In this document: piece by piece, positions 1 through 6,505 of the stretch
Layout: every line of letters starts with the position of its first letter
Numbering within the stretch: position 1 is the stretch's first letter
Assembly: GCA_015487755.1 (NCBI GenBank)
Contig: WFPG01000163.1
Coordinates: 1-14,823, forward strand
Direction: 5' to 3'
DNA: 14,823 nucleotides
Source: Acidobacteriota bacterium
GTDB lineage: Bacteria > Acidobacteriota > Holophagae > Thermotomaculales > Thermotomaculaceae
The notes under the pieces: generated by a model
Seen by the model: only the letters and a program-made list of their open reading frames with translations
Told to the model about the DNA's origin: nothing
Database searches by the model: none
Program-made: the position numbers and the translations under genes

Positions 1-13
1 AAATAAAACCGCT

Positions 14-277
14 ATGGAAAAGGATAAAAAAGAGATTAAAGCACAAAAAAGAAGGCTATGGGCTGAGTTAAGCGCAGTAGGGATTCAATTTCCCGTAAGC
101 ATAGGGATAGGCTATTTAATAGGCAAATATCTTGATAAATGGCTTAATACATACCCTTACTTAACCGTTGCCTTCTCCATTTTCGGAGTTGCAGCGGCTT
201 TTATCAATGTTTTCAGGCTAAACGCACAATTGACAAAACTTGAAGAAAAAGAAAGGGAAGAAAAAGATGAAAACTGA
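14..277 (+). CDS. atpZ: AtpZ/AtpI-type small ATP synthase accessory membrane protein
   Basis: An 87-residue protein with a charged, Lys-rich N-terminus (about 1-18), two membrane segments (about 20-38 and 47-66) and a very acidic/basic tail ending in EEKDEN. The first helix carries the Gly-rich pattern GIGYLIGKYLDKW typical of the 'ATPase gene 1'/AtpZ family, which sits at the head of F-ATPase operons. From family knowledge, AtpZ and AtpI act together in Mg2+/Ca2+ supply or in assembly of the enzyme; this is not shown by the sequence. It is first in an atpZ-atpI-atpB-atpE cluster and its last 11 bases overlap the next gene. Only 13 bases precede the ATG and no Shine-Dalgarno is visible in them, so the start, and the promoter outside the window, are less certain than the identity. 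Confidence 0.85.
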   Translation: MEKDKKEIKAQKRRLWAELSAVGIQFPVSIGIGYLIGKYLDKWLNTYPYLTVAFSIFGVAAAFINVFRLNAQLTKLEEKEREEKDEN

Positions 278-629
278 ACGGCTTGTAATAATTGCCAGCG
301 TTGTTTACTTTATTGCAGGAATTGCCTTTTTTGCATTTAAGGGGGAATTCTACAGTGTTTTGAATTTTGTTTTCGGGTATATTTTAGTAATGCTAAACTT
401 TGTTTACCTTGAAAAGTTAACCTTTACAATTACTTCAAAATCGGCCTCTCAGGCGAAATTTATAATACTGATAAATCTTGTTCGTTATCCCTTGATAGCG
501 GCAGTCATTTATGGTATTATCCAGTGGAAGAATTTTAGGTTACTGCCCTTTACAGCAGGGATGACGGCACTTGTTTTCGGGTTATTTCTTTCACCAATAT
601 CAGGAGGTATGAAGCAAAATGGGTCATGA
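267..629 (+). CDS. atpI: ATP synthase subunit I (c-ring assembly factor)
   Basis: A 120-residue, four-helix membrane protein (helices near 7-24, 29-47, 62-82 and 91-109) with a short charged loop around residue 85-90. Size, topology and position directly before atpB match the AtpI family, which in other bacteria helps assemble or stabilise the c-ring. A TTG start at 240 would add a nine-residue Lys-rich leader, but the ATG at 267 is preferred: AGGGAAG lies eight bases upstream, and the 11-base overlap with atpZ is typical of translational coupling. The 3' end in turn overlaps atpB by 11 bases. Sequence conservation in this family is weak, so the name rests partly on context. Confidence 0.8.
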   Translation: MKTERLVIIASVVYFIAGIAFFAFKGEFYSVLNFVFGYILVMLNFVYLEKLTFTITSKSASQAKFIILINLVRYPLIAAVIYGIIQWKNFRLLPFTAGMTALVFGLFLSPISGGMKQNGS

Positions 630-1296
630 AGCGTCTTTAATTACACAGTTTGTAAATCAGTTATTTCACACTCACCTGCACGACAATGTTGTTATGGGAA
701 TTATTGCTTTTTTAATCGCCTTTTTTATTTTTATTATTTTGAAAAAAGACCCTGAAATTATCCCCACACCGGCTCAGCAATTTTATGAAGGGGTTTTAAA
801 CATTATAAACTCAATGCTTGAAGACAATATAGGCAAAGAGGGAAAAGAATTTCTTCCTTTTGTTACCGCACTTGCAATATACATCTTTTTATCAAATGTT
901 TTAGGGCTTATACCGGGATTTATGGCATCAACAGCCAATTTAAACTCAACCGCCGCTTTAGCAATTCTTGTTTTTCTGTACTACAACTACATAGGATTTA
1001 AAAAACACGGCATAAAGTACATAAAACACTTTATGGGGCCTGTCTGGTGGCTTGCACCTTTAATGCTTCCTATTGAAATTATCTCCCACATTGCAAGGCC
1101 ATTTTCACTTGCAATAAGGTTGTTTGCAAATATGTTCGGAGACCACTCCGTTTTTCTGGTATTTTTAGGGTTAATCCCCTTTATAATCCCAATTCCCATT
1201 ATGGCATTGGGTTTATTTGTCTGCTTTATTCAGACATTGATTTTCGTAATGCTCACAATCGTTTACCTTGCGGGAGCGGTTGCCGAAGAGCATTAA
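619..1296 (+). CDS. atpB: F-type ATP synthase subunit a
   Basis: Subunit a forms the ion half-channels against the c-ring in the membrane Fo sector. The 225-residue protein has about five to six membrane helices. The hallmark helix reads SLAIRLFANMFGDH, with R167 at the position of the essential E. coli Arg210; the last helix contains Q205 (E. coli Gln252) within FIQTLIFVMLTIVYLAG, and the protein ends AEEH like many family members. At the E. coli 218/219/245 positions it has D175, H176 and G198, a paired variation known in this family rather than a defect. The ATG at 619 follows AGGAGG at 602-607 with a slightly long gap of 11 bases and overlaps atpI, so coupling is likely. A 57-base gap with a hairpin separates it from atpE. 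Confidence 0.97.
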   Translation: MGHEASLITQFVNQLFHTHLHDNVVMGIIAFLIAFFIFIILKKDPEIIPTPAQQFYEGVLNIINSMLEDNIGKEGKEFLPFVTALAIYIFLSNVLGLIPGFMASTANLNSTAALAILVFLYYNYIGFKKHGIKYIKHFMGPVWWLAPLMLPIEIISHIARPFSLAIRLFANMFGDHSVFLVFLGLIPFIIPIPIMALGLFVCFIQTLIFVMLTIVYLAGAVAEEH

Positions 1297-1300
1297 TTAA

Positions 1301-1326
1301 GGCTTTTACGGTTTCCGAAGCCGTAA
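1301..1326 (+). promoter_or_regulatory. Hairpin in the atpB-atpE intercistronic gap
   Basis: Two overlapping pairings are possible: GGCTT with AAGCC enclosing CGG/CCG, or TTACGG (1306-1311) with CCGTAA (1321-1326). No T-run follows, so it is not a standard terminator. It sits just before a strong atpE ribosome site and could act as an mRNA-processing or stabilising element that raises c-subunit yield; that role is inference. Confidence 0.45.
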
Positions 1327-1353
1327 TTATAAATTCTTGAAAGGAGGTTTGCT

Positions 1354-1662
1354 GTGAGGAAATTCATTTCATTAGCAATCATTGCAGCAGCAATTCTTTT
1401 TGCTGTAAACCCTGCAATGGCAGCCGAAGGTGCTGAAGCGGTTGCTAAAACACCGTGGGGCTCAGTTGCGGCAGGTATTTCACTTGCTTTTGCGGCTGCA
1501 TTCGGTGCTATTGGACAGGGGAAGGCAATTGTTGCCGCTTGCGAAGGAATTGCAAGAAACCCGGGAGCAACCGGTAATATCAGGACTACCCTTCTTATCG
1601 GTCTTGCATTTATCGAGTCTCTCGTACTCTATGTTTTGGTGATTGCGTTCGCAATCAAGTAA
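1354..1662 (+). CDS. atpE: F-type ATP synthase subunit c with N-terminal signal peptide
   Basis: A 102-residue proteolipid that forms the rotating c-ring. Residues 1-23 look like a cleavable signal peptide (MRKF, hydrophobic core, NPAMA then AEGAEA); cleavage would leave 79 residues, a normal c-subunit size. The mature hairpin has GIGQGKA in helix 1, the polar loop CEGIARNP, and FIESLVLY in helix 2 with ion-binding E88. Spaced exactly as in the Na+-translocating c-subunit of Ilyobacter tartaricus, it has Q55, E88, S89 and Y93 (equivalent to Q32, E65, S66, Y70), which suggests Na+ binding; H+ use cannot be excluded. The start is a GTG with an ideal AAGGAGG six bases upstream, fitting the high copy number of this subunit. 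It is the last gene of the cluster; a terminator follows. Confidence 0.95.
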   Translation: MRKFISLAIIAAAILFAVNPAMAAEGAEAVAKTPWGSVAAGISLAFAAAFGAIGQGKAIVAACEGIARNPGATGNIRTTLLIGLAFIESLVLYVLVIAFAIK

Positions 1663-1706
1663 TTTGCGGCAAAAAAGCCTTCATTCCCATCATAACTATA
1701 AAAATT

Positions 1707-1732
1707 GCAGGCATATTGCCTGCTTTTTTTTT
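1707..1732 (+). terminator. Terminator after atpE
   Basis: Perfect 7-bp stem GCAGGCA (1707-1713) / TGCCTGC (1717-1723) with a three-base loop, followed by nine T. It closes the Fo gene cluster and shows that F1 genes do not continue downstream. Confidence 0.9.
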
Positions 1733-1823
1733 ATCCATCCAGCCTTTATTATTGATTTTAATTCAAAAAAAATAGAAAATTATAGTGTGGTCTTATACCA
1801 TTACCTGTTTTTAGGGGGATGAG

Positions 1824-2813
1824 ATGAACTTAATGGAAAGGTTTAAGGAAAGAGCGAGAAAGGCAGGAAAAACAATAGTCCTTCCTGAAGGAACGGACGA
1901 CAGAACATTGAAAGCGGCAAATGCTGCGGTAAAAGAAGGGGTTTTTAAGCCTATTGTTTTAGGAACCCCTGAAGAGATTTCAAAAAGGTGCGAAGAGCTG
2001 GGAATAGAGATGAACTTTGAGGTATTAGACCACCTGAAAGCGGATTTCTTTGATAAGTATGCGGAATTCTACTACCAGAAGAGAAAGGCAAAGGGCATTA
2101 CAAAGGAAGAAGCGGAAGAAATGATGAAAGACCCGCTCTTTTTCGGTGCAATGATGGTTGAAGACGGAAAGGCGGACGGCTCTGTTGCAGGTGCTTTAAA
2201 CACAACCGCCCACACTGTAAGGGCGGCACTTCACATTATTGGCACAAAGCCGGGAAGCAAAACGGTTTCTTCTTTCTTTCTAATGATTACCCAGAACCCT
2301 GCATTCGGGGTTGACGGGGCAATGCTTTTTGCAGACTGCGCAATTGTGCCTAACCCTACCGCAATTCAGCTTGCTGAAATTGCAATTGACACTGCGGAAA
2401 ATTGCAAAAAATTCCTTGAGGTTGAGCCAAAAGTTGCCCTTCTCTCATTCTCAACAAAGGGAAGCGCAAACCACCCTGATGTTGACAAGGTAAGGGAAGC
2501 ACTTGAATACATTAAAACAAGAAGGCCTGACATAGTTGTTGACGGGGAATTACAGGCAGATGCGGCAATTGTGGATTCCGTCGGCAAGAAAAAAGCGCCA
2601 GGCTCTCCTGTTGCGGGAAACGCAAATGTCCTTATATTCCCTGATTTAGATGCGGGGAATATAGGCTACAAATTAACCCAGAGAATAGGAAACGCAGCAG
2701 CAATAGGCCCTGTTTTACAGGGGTTAAACAAACCCTGCAACGATTTGTCAAGGGGCTGCTCCTGGCAGGATATTGTTGACACAGGAGTTTTAACCGTAAT
2801 CCAGACACTGTAA
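1824..2813 (+). CDS. pta: Phosphate acetyltransferase (short form)
   Basis: Interconverts acetyl-CoA plus phosphate and acetyl phosphate plus CoA in the cytoplasm. At 329 residues it is the short, single-domain Pta. Residues known from the Methanosarcina thermophila enzyme fall at identical numbers: R87, R133, S309, R310 and D316 (NDLSRGCSWQDI near the C-terminus). Other family motifs are DGSVAGALNTTAHTVR (118-133), FADCAIVPNPTA and IFPDLDAGNIGYK. The related phosphate butyryltransferase lacks this full set, so Pta is favoured. The ATG follows AGGGGG five bases upstream. It appears monocistronic: terminators lie on both sides, and no acetate kinase gene is present nearby, which is unusual because pta and ackA are often adjacent. 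It could still pair with a distant AckA for ATP formation or acetate activation. Confidence 0.95.
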   Translation: MNLMERFKERARKAGKTIVLPEGTDDRTLKAANAAVKEGVFKPIVLGTPEEISKRCEELGIEMNFEVLDHLKADFFDKYAEFYYQKRKAKGITKEEAEEMMKDPLFFGAMMVEDGKADGSVAGALNTTAHTVRAALHIIGTKPGSKTVSSFFLMITQNPAFGVDGAMLFADCAIVPNPTAIQLAEIAIDTAENCKKFLEVEPKVALLSFSTKGSANHPDVDKVREALEYIKTRRPDIVVDGELQADAAIVDSVGKKKAPGSPVAGNANVLIFPDLDAGNIGYKLTQRIGNAAAIGPVLQGLNKPCNDLSRGCSWQDIVDTGVLTVIQTL

Positions 2814-2838
2814 TTTTTAGAAAAATACCCTTAAATTT

Positions 2839-2873
2839 TCCCTCCGATGTATAAATCGGGGGGATTTTTTTTT
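2839..2873 (+). terminator. Terminator after pta
   Basis: A 10-bp stem, TCCCTCCGAT (2839-2848) with ATCGGGGGGA (2855-2864), containing one T-G pair, a six-base loop GTATAA, and nine T at 2865-2873. It ends the pta transcript 26 bases after its stop codon. Confidence 0.9.
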
Positions 2874-2878
2874 ATAAT
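2873..2878 (+). promoter_or_regulatory. Possible -10 box for mcmA1
   Basis: A perfect TATAAT overlaps the last T of the pta terminator, 25 bases before the mcmA1 ATG. No good -35 box is found 16-18 bases upstream (that stretch is the terminator loop and stem), so the promoter would need an activator or be weak. The alternative is readthrough from pta. Confidence 0.35.
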
Positions 2879-2903
2879 AGATTAAAACGCATTCGGAGGG
2901 GAT

Positions 2904-4565
2904 ATGGCTGATTACAATGAATTGAAAAAGAGTTATGAAGAAAAGGTTAAAAAAGCAACAGAAAGGTTTCCCGAAAGAAAAGAAAAGTTTGAAACATCTT
3001 CAGGGATTGAAATAAAGAGAATTTACACTCCCGAAGACATAGAAAGCCTTGATTACGCAAGGGATCTCTCTTTCCCGGGAGAATACCCATTTACAAGAGG
3101 GGTTCAACCTACAATGTACCGCTCAAGGTTCTGGACAATGAGGCAGTATGCAGGCTTTGCGACGGCGGAAGAGTCAAACAAAAGGTATAAATACCTTCTT
3201 GAGCAGGGGACAATGGGGCTTTCCGTCGCCTTTGACCTTCCCACTCAGATTGGATACGACTCAGACAATGTTATGGCAAAGGGGGAAGTGGGGAAAGTCG
3301 GGGTTGCCATTGACTCTTTAAAGGATATGGAAATACTCTTTGACGGCATACCCCTTGATAAGGTTTCAACCTCAATGACAATTAACGCAACGGCGTCATT
3401 TTTACTTGCAATGTACTTAATTGTTGCGGAAAAACAGGGGGTATCCTTTGATAAGGTTTCCGGGACAATCCAAAACGACATTTTAAAGGAATACATTGCG
3501 AGAGGGACATACATTTACCCTCCAGAGCCTTCTTTAAGGATAATCTCAAACATATTTGAGTTTTGCTCAAACCATGTGCCGAAATGGAACACTATCTCAA
3601 TAAGCGGATACCACATAAGGGAAGCAGGCTCAACCGCCGTTCAGGAAGTAGCCTTCACCCTTGCCGACGGCATAGCATATGTTGAAGAGGCAATTAAGGC
3701 GGGGCTTGATGTTGATAAATTCGCACCGAGACTTTCCTTTTTCTTCAACGCACACAACAATTTTCTTGAAGAGATAGCAAAGTTCAGGGCTGCAAGAAGA
3801 ATGTGGGCAAAGATTATGAAGGAAAGGTTTAATGCAAAAAACCCCAAATCCCTGATGCTAAGGTTTCACACCCAGACAGGGGGAAGCACATTAACTGCGC
3901 AGCAGCCTGAAAACAACATTGTAAGGGTTACCTTACAGGCGCTTGCGGCGGTTTTAGGGGGAACTCAAAGTTTACATACAAACTCAATGGACGAAGCACT
4001 CGCCCTGCCCACAGAAAAATCGGTTAGAATTGCTTTAAGGACACAGCAGATAATCGCTTACGAAAGCGGGGTTGGAGACACAGTTGACCCCCTTGCAGGC
4101 TCTTATTACATTGAAAGCCTGACAAATGAGATTGAGAAGAGGGCTTTTGAGTATATTGAAAAGATAGACAAAATGGGGGGAATGCTTAAAGCAATTGAAA
4201 GCGGGTATGTTCAAAGGGAGATTGCGGAAAGCGCATATAATTATCAAAAGGCTGTTGAAAGCGGGGAGCAGGTTGTTGTGGGAGTGAACAAATTCACAAT
4301 TGAAGAAGACAAAAAGGATCTGGAAATTTTAAAGATAAATGAAGAGGTTGAAAAAAGGCAGGTTGAAAAGTTGAAAAAACTAAAACAAGAAAGGGACAAC
4401 ACCCTTGTAAAAGACAGGCTTGAAAAATTAAAAAAGGCAGCAATGGGAAGCGACAACCTTATGCCTTACATACTTGACTGCGTCAGGGCTTACTGTACAT
4501 TAGGGGAAATGGCAGATGTTTTAAGAGAGGTTTTTGGCGAGTATCAGGACACGGTATCACTTTAA
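2904..4565 (+). CDS. mcmA1: Methylmalonyl-CoA mutase, catalytic (large) subunit without B12 domain
   Basis: With a separate cobalamin subunit this enzyme interconverts (R)-methylmalonyl-CoA and succinyl-CoA, linking propionyl-CoA to the TCA cycle. The 553 residues cover only the TIM-barrel substrate domain; the C-terminal B12-binding domain of full-length mutases is absent and no such gene follows. Key residues align with the Propionibacterium enzyme at a constant offset of 7: Y82 (QYAGF; Y89), Q190 (Q197), R200 (R207), Y236 and H237 ([10 protein letters not shown]243/H244). Tyr and Arg at 82 and 200 indicate methylmalonyl-CoA; isobutyryl- and 2-hydroxyisobutyryl-CoA mutases have other residues there. 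[15 protein letters not shown] (321-335) and [13 protein letters not shown] are also typical. A Lys/Glu-rich helical region spans about 440-510. GGAGGGG lies two bases before the ATG. The prepilin peptidase gene follows after 15 bases. Confidence 0.95.
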   Translation: MADYNELKKSYEEKVKKATERFPERKEKFETSSGIEIKRIYTPEDIESLDYARDLSFPGEYPFTRGVQPTMYRSRFWTMRQYAGFATAEESNKRYKYLLEQGTMGLSVAFDLPTQIGYDSDNVMAKGEVGKVGVAIDSLKDMEILFDGIPLDKVSTSMTINATASFLLAMYLIVAEKQGVSFDKVSGTIQNDILKEYIARGTYIYPPEPSLRIISNIFEFCSNHVPKWNTISISGYHIREAGSTAVQEVAFTLADGIAYVEEAIKAGLDVDKFAPRLSFFFNAHNNFLEEIAKFRAARRMWAKIMKERFNAKNPKSLMLRFHTQTGGSTLTAQQPENNIVRVTLQALAAVLGGTQSLHTNSMDEALALPTEKSVRIALRTQQIIAYESGVGDTVDPLAGSYYIESLTNEIEKRAFEYIEKIDKMGGMLKAIESGYVQREIAESAYNYQKAVESGEQVVVGVNKFTIEEDKKDLEILKINEEVEKRQVEKLKKLKQERDNTLVKDRLEKLKKAAMGSDNLMPYILDCVRAYCTLGEMADVLREVFGEYQDTVSL

Positions 4566-4580
4566 AAAGAGAGGTAATAA

Positions 4581-5393
4581 ATGAGTTTTTTAAATTATCT
4601 TGAAGTTTTTATTCAAACAAAATTGGGGCTTTTCTTTGTATTTGTTTTAGGCACAATGTTCGGCTCCTTTTTCAATGTGTGCATTTACAGGCTGCCGAAA
4701 GAATTATCTGTAATAAAACCCCGCTCATTCTGTCCAAATTGCAAGAAAACAATCCCGTGGTATTACAATATTCCAATCTTCAGTTGGCTTTATTTAAGGG
4801 GAAAGTGCGCATACTGCGGCGCAAAGATATCATTCAGGTATTTTTTTATTGAATTTTTGACAGGCTTAATATTTGCCTTCGGGGTTTACAAATTCGGGGT
4901 AAGTTTTAAAGCGCTTGAATTTATCCTTTTAGCCTCAATTATGCTTATCCTATTCTTCACTGATTTAGACGAAAGGATTTTGCCTGACGAAATCACATTG
5001 GGGTTTATCCCCATAGGATTGATATTTGCATACTTTTCCCCTGACAGGGGCTTTGTTGAATCCCTTGTTGTAGGGGTTGTAGGCGCGGGACTTTTATTCC
5101 TTCTTGCATACATTTACCTGAAAATAAAGGGGATTGAAGGAATGGGAATGGGAGATGTTAAAATGCTTGCACTAATGGGCACATTTTTAGGCAAACAGGC
5201 GTTTTTAGCATTAATGATTGCATCGGTTGTAGGCACAATTGTCGGGCTTTTCATAATCTATGTGCTTAAAAAAGGCAGGCAATACGAAATCCCCTTCGGC
5301 TGCTTTCTATCCATAGGGACAATTATTACCTACCTTTACGGCAACGACATTGTCCATTACTATATAACCCACTTCCTGCAACAACATTATTGA
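4581..5393 (+). CDS. pilD: Type IV prepilin peptidase / N-methyltransferase
   Basis: Inner-membrane aspartyl protease that cleaves the leader of type IV pilins or type II secretion pseudopilins and methylates the new N-terminus. The 270-residue protein starts with GTMFGSFFNVCIYRLP, followed by the zinc site of the methylase domain: C51/C54 (CPNC) and C76/C79 (CAYC). The two catalytic aspartates are D128 (FTDLDERILPDE) and D192 (GMGDVKM), 64 residues apart as in the characterised Vibrio enzyme TcpJ. About eight membrane segments follow the family pattern, so it is the full bifunctional form. GAGAGGT precedes the ATG. It is probably co-transcribed with mcmA1, though the functions are unrelated, and no pilin genes are in view, so one enzyme probably serves distant loci. 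No terminator is visible after it. Confidence 0.95.
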   Translation: MSFLNYLEVFIQTKLGLFFVFVLGTMFGSFFNVCIYRLPKELSVIKPRSFCPNCKKTIPWYYNIPIFSWLYLRGKCAYCGAKISFRYFFIEFLTGLIFAFGVYKFGVSFKALEFILLASIMLILFFTDLDERILPDEITLGFIPIGLIFAYFSPDRGFVESLVVGVVGAGLLFLLAYIYLKIKGIEGMGMGDVKMLALMGTFLGKQAFLALMIASVVGTIVGLFIIYVLKKGRQYEIPFGCFLSIGTIITYLYGNDIVHYYITHFLQQHY

Positions 5394-5443
5394 TGAGATA
5401 TTGTTAATTAGGGATTTTGGATTCTGAATTCTTGATTTGGAAA

Positions 5444-5457
5444 AGGATGAAGGATGA
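5444..5457 (+). repeat. Tandem AGGATGA direct repeat at the RhuM-Fic start
   Basis: Two adjacent copies of AGGATGA. The second contains the start codon of the RhuM-Fic gene and the first contains an out-of-frame ATG that soon meets a stop. The AAAGG at 5442-5446 gives a normal seven-base spacing to the ATG at 5454. The 40 bases upstream are also repetitive (GATTTTGGATTCTGAATTC followed by TTGATTTGGA). Confidence 0.6.
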
Positions 5458-6449
5458 AAGGGGAAAATCAGTTAGTTATTTTTGAGGATAGGGATAAAAA
5501 AATAGAGGTTCAGTTAAAAGAGGAAACATTGTGGTTAAATCTCAATCAGATTGCAATGTTGTTTGAAAAAGATAAATCTGTAATTTCAAGGCATATTAAA
5601 AATATTTTTAAATCTGGAGAGTTAGAACAAGATTCAACTGTTGCAAAATTTGCAACAGTTCAAATTGAAGGGAAAAGGAAAGTTAAAAGAATAATTGACT
5701 ACTTTAACCTTGATGTAATTATAGCAGTCGGCTACCGTGTAAACTCTAAAAAAGCAACTCAATTCAGGATTTGGGCAACCAATGTGCTAAAAAATTACCT
5801 TGTAAAAGGCTATGCCCTCAACGAAAAAAGGCTTAGCGAAAAAAAATTGGCAGAACTTGAAAAAACAATAAAGTTTATAAAAGAAAACATAAACACCCCT
5901 TCCCTTACCGCAAAAGAAGCAAAAGGCCTTATTGAACTTATTAAAAAATATGCCCTTGTTTGGAAGTGGATTGAGGAATACGACACGGGAAAAATCAAGG
6001 CAAAAACAAGGAAAAAAGAGGGAAGAAAGATAGAATACAATGAAGCAAAAGCCGCAATTACCGAATTAAAACAATACTTAATGAAAAGAGATGAAGCCTC
6101 TGACATATTCGGCAAAGAAAGAGACAGAGGGCTTTTTGAAAGCGCATTAAACACAATTTATCAGAGTTTCGGCGGGAAAGAACTTTATCCCTCTTTTGAA
6201 GAAAAAGCGGCAAACCTACTCTATCTTATAATTAAAAACCATCCCTTTGTTGACGGAAACAAGCGAATCGGTGCACTTTTGTTTTTAAAGTTTCTGTATG
6301 AAAACATCTCAAAGGAAGAACTCTTTAACAAATTCAACAGCAACACACTAACCGCACTATGCTATCTTGTTGCCGCAAGCCCTGCAAATCAAAAAGAGCA
6401 GTTAATAAACCTGATAATAAACTTTATATCCTTTGATGAGAATCTATAG
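5454..6449 (+). CDS. RhuM-family protein fused to a Fic/Doc domain
   Basis: A 331-residue two-part protein. Residues 1-120 match the RhuM ('virulence protein RhuM') type, with WLNLNQIAMLFEKDKSVIS (27-45) looking like a helix-turn-helix and a conserved YFNLDVIIAVGYRVNS stretch. Residues 125-210 form a charged helical linker. Residues 210-331 are a Fic/Doc domain with the signature HPFVDGNKR (263-271): H263 as catalytic base, D267/N269 for metal and phosphate, and K270-R271. The DGNKR ending is the Doc type rather than the GNGR type of AMPylating Fic enzymes, so Doc-like kinase activity on a cytosolic target is the closest analogy, not a demonstrated activity. I see no (S/T)xxxE(G/N) inhibitory helix and no antitoxin gene beside it; the RhuM half may control the Fic half. 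It lies alone between housekeeping genes, flanked by repeats, suggesting an acquired gene. Confidence 0.85.
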   Translation: MKGENQLVIFEDRDKKIEVQLKEETLWLNLNQIAMLFEKDKSVISRHIKNIFKSGELEQDSTVAKFATVQIEGKRKVKRIIDYFNLDVIIAVGYRVNSKKATQFRIWATNVLKNYLVKGYALNEKRLSEKKLAELEKTIKFIKENINTPSLTAKEAKGLIELIKKYALVWKWIEEYDTGKIKAKTRKKEGRKIEYNEAKAAITELKQYLMKRDEASDIFGKERDRGLFESALNTIYQSFGGKELYPSFEEKAANLLYLIIKNHPFVDGNKRIGALLFLKFLYENISKEELFNKFNSNTLTALCYLVAASPANQKEQLINLIINFISFDENL

Positions 6450-6459
6450 ATTGTAAAAG

Positions 6460-6505
6460 GTGAATGGTGAAAGGACTGTTCACTTTTTCACCGTTCACTT
6501 TTTTT
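6460..6505 (+). terminator. Terminator of the RhuM-Fic gene, built from a GGTGAA inverted repeat
   Basis: A 13-bp stem, GTGAATGGTGAAA (6460-6472) with TTTCACCGTTCAC (6486-6498), with one T-G pair, a 13-base loop and seven T at 6499-6505. The right arm encodes the last residues and the stop codon of the convergent RND permease gene. On the minus strand only four T follow the hairpin, so termination of the efflux operon here would be weaker. Confidence 0.75.

Noticed and set aside
240-266. TTG start extending AtpI by nine Lys-rich residues
   Set aside because: The ATG at 267 has a better spaced AGGGAAG and gives an 11-base overlap with atpZ, identical to the atpI-atpB overlap.
987-1199. Minus-strand 70-residue open frame inside atpB
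   Set aside because: Lies wholly within a well-conserved gene and shows no family motif or ribosome site; a shadow frame.
1753-1786. Possible pta promoter TTGATT with TATAGT
   Set aside because: The 22-base spacing is too long, and the 17-base alternative (TTAATT) matches only three of six positions, so no promoter is called although one is expected here.
1819-1827. Two-codon ATG-AGA-TGA frame overlapping the pta start
   Set aside because: Chance consequence of the GGGGGATGAGATGA leader; no evidence of a functional upstream ORF.
2814-2903. B12 riboswitch upstream of the B12-dependent mutase
   Set aside because: The 90-base gap is filled by the pta terminator and shows no B12-box; too short for a cobalamin riboswitch.
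5810-6154. Minus-strand 114-residue open frame inside the RhuM-Fic gene
   Set aside because: Considered as a possible antisense antitoxin, but its Ser/Phe-rich composition is the mirror of Lys/Glu codons on the coding strand and it has no ribosome site.
5454-6449. Annotating the Fic domain as a protein adenylyltransferase
   Set aside because: The motif ends DGNKR, as in Doc, rather than GNGR of AMPylators; activity left open.
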